Of a stretch of 64,000 nt of DNA, positions 52,901-61,900 are shown piece by piece. The first letter of the stretch is position 1; every line of letters starts with the position of its first letter. The position numbers were made by a program, and so were the translations under genes. The notes under the pieces were generated by a model. That model was not told where the DNA came from and did no database searches. It was given only the letters and a program-made list of their open reading frames with translations. The stretch comes from Dasyornis broadbenti (Eukaryota; Chordata; Aves; Passeriformes; Dasyornithidae). The DNA lies in the NCBI GenBank assembly GCA_013397935.1, contig VZRN01006295.1:133020-197019 (forward strand), in the 5' to 3' direction.

Positions 52901-55900
52901 CTTATTAACAGTTTGTTTAAAAAATGTCAGCTTAGCATTGTCAAATAGCCTTGTTCTCCTGCAGGTGGTGATGAGAGGTTTTACATCTGTGATGCTAATG
53001 AGTGTAGAAATTGTATATTTTGAACTCACATGGATCTGGTTTGTTTCAACAGGTATATAAAAAGTTTGTTTAAAGAGTATGTAGCTCCCCTAAGAATTTC
53101 AGTATTAATTATACCAGTAGCCTTTATGTGTTAGAATGTGCATTGGTGTCTCTAACTTCCTTCTCCTCACAGCAGGCTCCTTCATTAGCTAGATTGCAGC
53201 AACATAATCCCAAACTTTCCCATCTTAATTCATAGTCTGGTCTTCATCCCTGACCATTGCCATGCCTTTGTTGTAAATTTTTTTAACATATTGGTGGGAA
53301 GTGTTGGATAATTGTTTGTATTCAGAGAGCTCTTTGTTGTCTCATGGGTGTGAGGCAATCAGTGCCTTGAAAAGCTGTCTGAGCAGTGGTATGAGCTCTT
53401 AAGTAAAGCTTGTGTTTTTCCCTGGATGTTATATTCAGGAAGTTTAACAGGGTGTTCTGGCTCCATCTAACTATCACTTCTAATTACCACAGTCTTCCTG
53501 ACCTCCAGTAATGTAGAGTTTGGCTGGCCAGCCGGAGAGTTTCTTCACTGGCCACTGGGACTTTGCAAACCATTTCCTCCCCTTCTTTCAGTGGCGAAAG
53601 TGGTGCTGGCAAGACGGAGAGCACTAAGCTGATTCTCAAGTTCTTGTCTGCAATGAGCCAACATTCACTGGAGCTGTCCTCCAGAGAGAAGACTTCCTGT
53701 GTGGAGCAAGCTATTCTCGAGAGCAGGTATTATTAGATCTTTCAATACGTGGGTATTTTTTTCAGAAGACATAAGCCTTGACATTGAAATAAGAGCTTGC
53801 AATGTAATCAGATGTGTGTGTATGTGTTTACTGAACAATAAAATGAATATTGGAGAAAGGGAAATACTCCCTTAAACAAAATTACCTGGCTGCTCTAGAG
53901 AGTTGTGAGCATGGTGGTATCTCTTAGTGAAGCAAAAAAATGCAGAGTTTTGAAATGGATGAAGCATTAATGGTGGCTTTTATTTTTGTTTAGGGCTGAA
54001 TTCAGGTAATCAGAGTAAGGGAAATGGGTGATGGGAGGGAGAAACCTTTGGTACTGTTTGTGTAGCCTGAGGATATGGTAGAGCAAGATACAGCAGGGTG
54101 AGGATGAAGTGTTCAAGTGGTTAAAGCGTGCTGAGGAAAGGGAGGATAAGGAGAACTGATAAGACAGATGAGTAAATGCATCAGATAAACTGGACACAAT
54201 CTACACAAGCAAAAAAAAAATCTTGGTGTTCACATGAAATGACAGGGTTCTAAACTATTTAAAAACAGAAGCAATTTGAGATGCTATTACTTTTGTTTAT
54301 CTTGCTTCATCTCTGCTATGCGTGCTGTATCTTGATGTAGTTTTTTTTTTTTAATTGCCTTAGGACAAGGAGTCCTTACATCTGTCTAGCAATTTGCATG
54401 TGCTGAGATTTCTTACTTCTATCATTTGAGTACTGCAATGAGAATTGCGTGCATCTTTTGGTAGCGATTACAAAAGAAGTAGCAAGTAGCAATTACTACT
54501 CTGCAGCAGCAGAGTAGGTCAGTATGATTTATCTTCCTGTTGCATGAATACTTGCATTTTTTGATAGGAAATTGAGATGCCAATCGCTAATAAATGGAGG
54601 GCAATGCTGGGATGTTGGCTGCTGCTGAGGAGAGTGTCAGAGGAGAGCTTGTCAGAGTGCTGTTCCTTTCACCAGTGCCATGGGAAGCTGTTGGCATGCT
54701 GGTCACATGTTAACACTCCTGTTGTTCTCTGTTTTCACAGTCCAATTATGGAAGCTTTTGGCAATGCGAAGACTGTTTACAACAACAACTCAAGTCGCTT
54801 TGGGAAGTTTATTCAGCTGAACATCTGTCAGAAGGGAAACATTCAGGGAGGAAGAATTATGGATTGTATCCTCACTTGGTGATTTGACCCGTTTGCGGGA
54901 AGCCGCCATGTACCTCCTTGATGGAGGACTGAGGGAGAGCTGGCTTGCCTTTGTCTGTCCTTTCACCCCATCCTGAAACATACACAGTTAAACTGAGCTG
55001 CTGTAGGTGGGAAGGGGGAGCAGCAACACCAAATTCACACATGCACATGCTTTTGTGGTGGCAGTGGTGTATGTACTCTTGGAGAGCCAGCAGTTTGTAT
55101 TGCTGCTGCTAGCATGGCATGGCTCATGTGCGTGTTCCCATGCAGTGAGCTAAAACAGCCTGAGTCCTTGGGAATAACTTCAGTTGTCAGCCATTTCCCT
55201 CATTACTATATCCAAAGATAAGCTGCTTACTTCTCTGGAAGAGTACTTGAAAGAGCAGAGCTGCTCAGTTTCTGCAGTGTGAGTTTGGGTGGGTTAAATC
55301 CTTGGATTTGTCCTGCATTTGGCAAAATCAGACTGAGCCAGCTCCACCAGAGCACTAGAGGTGTGGGGATGAGGAATATTCCGAGGGGATCCTACCTGCT
55401 GTTTGAAACATAAGCTGCTTTTGCAGTGGCACATATTTAAATCTTGAAGTTGTTTCCAAGCTTTAGGGAAAAGAAAAAGCAAAGGAAAAAGATGTAATAT
55501 AAAATGCAGCATCTGCCAAGTCCAGTTTTGATGGGATGGAAGAGAAGGTGTGGATACATTGATATCAGAACTGCTACAATATCATTGTTGCTACTTTATG
55601 TATCTCGTTGTAGGCGTATTGTATGAAACATGCTTAGCATGTTGTAAGAAAAGACTATGATAGTCTTCCTATTATCTCACATGAAAAAAGGAAGATTATT
55701 AAAAGCTTCTGCTTTTTACTTTATTCCTTGACTGAAGCTTTTCTTGCTGGCTCCAGATTTATTGGAAAAAGTAAGTTGATATTTGCTTTTGCTTACTTAA
55801 TTGTGTTTGATTTAATATTTTCTCTGAAACTGTGGATAAAAAATTTGTCCTTAAAAATGATCACTTAAGTGGAAACTATTTTTTACTTTGACAGAATCGT

Positions 55901-58900
55901 GTAGTAAGACAAAACCCCGGGGAAAGAAATTATCATATATTCTATGCTCTGCTGGCAGGGATAGAAGAGAGAGAGAAAGGTGAGTGGCAAAGCACAAATC
56001 ACACAACTGTTGTGGTTTTCTGCTAGCAGTCAGCAGTGGTGACAGCAGCGGAGAATTTAACTGCAGAAACCCACTAACCCAAGCAGGGAAATAGGTTATT
56101 TATTCAGCTGGGATTCAGTGAGTGTGAATTTGAGCTCAACTTGATAAAGGAACCCACTTAGTTGAAGAATGTCACTGAGCTGATGGTAGCTTTCCTTTCA
56201 GCTTCTGCCATGGCCTTGAGAAAACTACTTGGGGACAAACATACCTCATTCTGCTCAAACTGAATATTTTTGCTGGTACTAAATAACTCCACAGCAACAA
56301 AGATAAATAATTCTGGTTCCTCTAATCCTTTCTTATAAAGAAAAAATCTACTGAACAAAAGAAATTACATTTGTATATGTGCAAAATTGCCTAAAGCTGT
56401 CTCAGCATCTCCCTGTGGGCCTGCTGTCTTTGCATGCTAAGAAGTAGTGTTAACTCTATTATGCAGCTAAATAAAACAGAACCCAGCAAAATAACCCCCC
56501 ATCTGATTTTAATATAAAACTTTGTCTTGCAAATTATCATAATTTCTGAGCAAATGAATTGTGAACTGTTTAACTTTTAATTAACTGTTAATTTGTGGAG
56601 TACTTTGTTTTGGTATTTCTTTTCACTCACCCTGTTTTCTCTCCCCATTAGATGCTTTTTACTTATCTGTACCAGAGAACTACCACTACCTGAACCAGTC
56701 TGGATGTATAGCGGATAAGACAATCAATGACAAAGATTCTTTCAAGGAAGTCATTGTAAGTTGCTTCCCTTGTTCTTTTGCTTTAAAAATGCTGGAAGTT
56801 TGGGTGTGTGGGGCTTACTGACAGTAGGGTACAAAGCCTTGCTGTTCTTTCCTGCATTTGCACCTCTCTTGTTGAGGCATTAATTTTACAGGGTCTTACA
56901 TTTTCACAAAATGCTTCACTGTCATTTTGAGCGTGCCTTTACCTTTCCTCCAGTATTTCATTTTTACTCTGTTGTTTCAAAGTGTGCTGTAATTTAACAA
57001 CATTATTACGTTTTGAAATTAAAAGAATATCTGCTGGGAAGTCAGTAAGACTTTTACTTGCCTTTGTCTTTCCCTACATTGTTTTATATTATAGATGGAT
57101 GGATGGATAGACAGACAGACAGACAGATAGATTGATTTCACTGTTTTTCAATCTGAAACCTTTGCCCAAATCATGTGGCATCTACTGTGGAGTCTGCAGT
57201 GCAGCACACAGGGAGCGAAGCATCTGTGACTCTTTGAAATCCAGTTGCATGGAGTAACTTACAGAGTAGAGTTATGAAAACGTAAACACAGATTAAAAAA
57301 CCGGATCCTGATGGAATCTCTCCAAATGGTTTTGTATCTTATATCTGCAGCAACTAGTCCATGCTGACCATACTAATTGGGTTTTGTAGCACTGAGGTGA
57401 TGTGTGTTAGATTTTGAAAATCAGATAAAACATTTGGTTTTATGCCCTTCACCAAACTATTTTTGCTTAGATATGTTAATCTTTTTGCCAAATTGACAAA
57501 TTAATGTGTAGTGGATGTAGCAGGTGTTTTTAGAGTAAAAATCCCTCATCTTGCATGGCAGACAGAAGTATTGGAAAAATTGGTAACTTACCTGTATTGT
57601 AGTCACATGCTGAAGTTGATTAACATTTAATTTAATTTGTGCTGATCATCCCTGGGTAGGCAGAGCATGAAATCAGTTGGGCAGGTGATGTCTGCCTGCT
57701 GCCTGCAGTGTGGGCAGGCTGGGAGCAGGGGCTGCCAGGCTGCATTCCCAGAGCAGGAGGTGGGCAGAAACCCCCGCAGCTCGCCCTCACCTGTCTGTTC
57801 CTGTTATAGTCATCTCCTTTGTCTGTTTTTATTGCAGTGTAAGTCTTGGAAATGTTACTTATGGGAAACGTCTTTTGTAGGAGACAGGGAGGAACAGCAC
57901 AGTGAGCATGGAGATGAACTCGTAGTGCTGCTGCCCTTTTGTTGTGAAAGGTCTTTACAAAATAAACCTTCAGCTGTTATCTCTACCCTGCTTTGAATTG
58001 TGGGATGAGTCTGAGGCTTTTCCGTTTGTAATGGATGATTTATGAAAGATAAAATGTGTCATTTGTCAGACACCTGCAGTGACTATAACATGATGAGTCT
58101 GACTGTAAGGGTACAAAACTGATCTGATCTCAGATGAAGTTTTGGTCATTTCAAGAGGCATACAATTACCCCTTCTGTGTCAAAGGAAAGCATGTGTTCC
58201 TCTTGTTTTAGTATTTCTTTTAATATTTTACTATTTCCTCTTCTCCTCAGTTGTGTAGTTGAGCCTTGATTGTTGCACTGTCATTTATTAATAAATTCAA
58301 CATGTTTCATATAGATACCTTTCTTCCTCAGTTTTACTGGAAGTTGTCAGACCGCATTGGTAAGTGCACAGAAATAAGCAAATCTTACATGCCACTGTGT
58401 TTCCTCCCCTATGGCATGTTACCTACAAGGCCAGTAGGCAAATTTTGGTAAAAACACACAGGAGGTAATCAATTAATAATTCAAATTAGAGTAATTGCGT
58501 CTGATGCACAACTCAGTAGGTTGTTCCAATATTTATACGATTTTAATGATGAATTTGAAAGCAAATTACAACATCATTACAGCACCAAAATTAAATTTCT
58601 TAAAAACAGAGTGATACTTACATGTTCCAAGATGTCCCAGTGATGCCTTACAGTGCATTCAGTTTGGGATGAACCCAAAAGAACAGACTCAAGCCAGCTC
58701 CCTTCTAGTCCTGACTTGCTTTTCTAAGGCTGCCCATTTTTGAGTCTGTGTGCATGTTATTGAAGAAGCTCACATGTCGTTCCAGACTGCAATGGAAGTG
58801 ATGGAGTTCAGCAGGGAGGAAGTACAAGAAGTTCTGAGGCTGTTGGCTGGCATTTTGCATCTAGGAAACATTGAGTTCATCACTGCTGGCGGGGCACAAG

Positions 58901-61900
58901 TGTCCTTTAAAACAGGTGAGAAGTCTGTGCATCCAAATCTAAATGTTTCTTGGAGTTCTGAAAGCCTTATTTGTTGGTAGTATATCTAAACATAGCAAGG
59001 AGAAGCAGTGAAAGGGTTTTACTGCTTGTTAACATCTGTAAATGTTGATTAAAATGTTATTTTGGGAGGGTGGGGTTTGACAGATAAGGTACAGTAGTCT
59101 GCTGCTGGATGCTAGGTCTTAATTTGGTAAGACTTTGGGCACGTATTTATTCCATTAATAGTAATGAAATTCTACTTGAATCTAACTCCTTCTTTGAAGT
59201 ATTCTCAAGTTGATAAAACATAAGTGCTCGAATACAGTCCCTAACCAAGATCTCCACTAAAGGTGTGTTTTTTTAGAACTTTCAATTACATATCTGAAAG
59301 AATGTGCTGATATGTCTAAAGATGGAGCTGGTAGGCATTGTAAATGTTTGTTTGAATATGTCATTAGAGAGTAGCATTATGTACTGCTTTATATACCACA
59401 TTATAGCAAAATTGAAAATTAAAGTATGCATGGAAGAAAAATTTAATTGGTTTATCCTCATCATCCTGAGCAAAGCTGAAACACATTCATGTGGACAGAG
59501 TCAATTACTGTTTGTATCTGGAAAAATGTGTTAGGATAAGCAATAGATTGTTTGAATTCTTGACATGTAACATTAAGGGGAAAATATATATTTGTGACTT
59601 AGTTGTGATGTATTTCTACTGCTAATTTCCTTTAGTTGTACATATTTATGCCTTTTCATGAGCAGCAAAACAGTACCCTAGAATTTCTAGTTGTGTTTTC
59701 GTCTCTAATCCCGGTCATTTTAGGAGCATCTTAAATGGTGGTGGTAGCAATAGTAATAACAATAATAGTGAAAAACCAAATCGGTTTCATAACTTTCTAC
59801 ATTTACAGACATATTTGTATTTGTCTTTTTGTTTGCCAGCCCTGGGTAGATCTGCTGAGTTACTGGGCTTAGACTCCACACAGCTAACGGAAGCACTGAC
59901 ACAGAGGTCGATGATACTCAGGGGAGAAGAAATCCTAACACCTCTTAGTATACAACAGGTAAAGGCATCTCAGTTTCAGCATGTTTTTGGTGTCTTTGAA
60001 AGAAATCTCAGTCTTCAAGTCCACAGAAATCGTTGATGACTCAAGAACAGTTTAGCTCATGCATCAGAGGTGTAACCAAAAATACTGAACAGTAAAAAAA
60101 GAATAGGTTTTTTGGGAAAGGTATAATCACTATAGGTCCCATCCTATTATTCTGGCCAGGGCTTATAGTTTGTGTCTTGTTATTCTTATGAAGCTTGATT
60201 ACTTCCCATTTTTTTCCAAATTCTAGACATGTAGGCTGATATTTTTTTCACTATGGACACTTGTGTCAGGGGGATGTTTTTTAAAAATCTTCAGGAGAAA
60301 TATTTTTATAATTTACAAGAAGGGAATTAGAAGAAACAGGTATAACATTAACATATAACATTATGCTTTCTTCTGGAAAAGGGTGAACTAAAGTATTATT
60401 TCCTTCACTTCTTTTTCCTTCCTCCACACCTTAAGTTTATCATTTTCCTAGGTTTTTGAATGCTTTAGCCTTGAAATGTAATTTTAAAGCCACACAGGTG
60501 TACAACAGTTTTAACTTAAACTGTTAAAGCTCAAATCATGTTGCCTTGTAAGTGCTAATAAAATTGCTGTCAAGCTACACAGGAATAGCAAGCTGCTTAC
60601 TTTGCTGTGCTAAGGACACTGACCAGCAGTCTGTCAGTTCTCGGTCCCGGGGTGGTTGATGTGTCGTATATTCCTTCTTTAATGCAGGCAATAGACAGCA
60701 GAGATTCTATGGCTATGGCACTTTATTCTCAGTGTTTTGCTTGGGTCATTAAGAAAATCAATAGCAGAATCAGGAGCAAGGAAGACTTCAAGACTATTGG
60801 AATTCTGGACATATTTGGATTTGAAAATTTTGAGGTAGGTTTCAAAAGCTTATTCAAATGGATTGTCTGATATCTGTGCTTTATTACTTTACATATTTTT
60901 GTCCTCTTCTCTGGAACTTGGTTGTTAAGCATGGTATGACTTAAAAACCATTCGCTTGTTTGCAAAGTAAAATACTTGAAATGTACGCATTTTTTAAAAT
61001 TTCTTGTCTCTTTAGGTAAACCGTTTTGAGCAGTTCAATATTAACTATGCAAATGAGAAGCTTCAGGAGTATTTCAATAAGCACATCTTTTCCTTGGAGC
61101 AACTGGAATATAGCAGGTAAGAGAGAGAGGAGAAGTTTGAAAGAATTTTGACAATACCAGTATTCCCTTGAAATCTTAGTTCGCTGATACCTTAGCTTCC
61201 TTTGAAAATCTATCTGGAGCTGTGTATTTTATAAAAGCATTTTGCTGTAATTTGCAAGATAAATACACCAGCTTCTCCTGTTTCTACAAGTAAAATAATT
61301 TCAATTAAATGGCCCTCTTTATTTTCCTTAGGGAAGGACTAATTTGGGAGGATATTGACTGGACAGACAATGGAGAGTGTTTGGATCTTATTGAAAAGGT
61401 AAGAAAGAATTTGATACTGTTACCTATTTTTAGTTTGTGTTCTGAGGTAATATGTCTTTAAAACATTTGCCAGCCCAAAGAAAAAGTGAAGACAGTGGTG
61501 GATCTTGCCTGATTAAATAGCAAACTTTTAATCAGATCATTTTTATGTATGGCTATATTATGGATTATATTGTGAGATCTTTCCCTTGTAGCAACTTTTC
61601 TCCATGTGCGATTTATATACAAAAGCAATATTTGGAGATGATTAAAAAGAATTGTTCGATCCGTATTCCCTCCTGCCATCAGTACAGGCGGTCTGTGTGA
61701 GCTTATCTCCATGGCAGGGTGTGTGACTGCAGGAGTTCAGATGAGCACAGCAGTGAGTGGCAGCGGGCAGGGGATCCAGCTGACAGGACGTGACTGCAGT
61801 CAGGGCAGTGTGGCTTTTCAGTAGCTGCTCTGGGCCAAGTGGCTTATTGAAATGTGCACCTGGAGAACTGTGTTTTTCTGAGAGGCTGTATCAACCTGGA

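Larger units (their letters stand above)
46524..53591 (+). other. MYO10: MYO10 intron b-c (7,068 bases)
   Basis: Bounded by gtgagt and ttctttcag, with phase 2 (it splits a serine codon). It contains a CTCF-like motif at 48947-48965 and a G-quadruplex pattern at 50715-50740. A moderately GC-rich segment lies at about 50520-50990, preceded by a purine-rich stretch at 50399-50460; this region may be a decayed repeat but I cannot assign it. The remainder is AT-rich, with no gene seen. Confidence 0.85.

Noticed and set aside
54577..54882. ATG-initiated frame running through exon d as a separate small protein
   Set aside because: Only 54741-54865 is coding. The upstream part is intron with a clean acceptor at 54740, and the downstream part is read-through into the next intron.
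58750..58785. Extension of exon h upstream to an in-frame ATG
   Set aside because: The preceding exon ends in phase 0 with EVI and joins TAMEVMEF directly at the AG at 58784-58785, matching the MYO10 protein.
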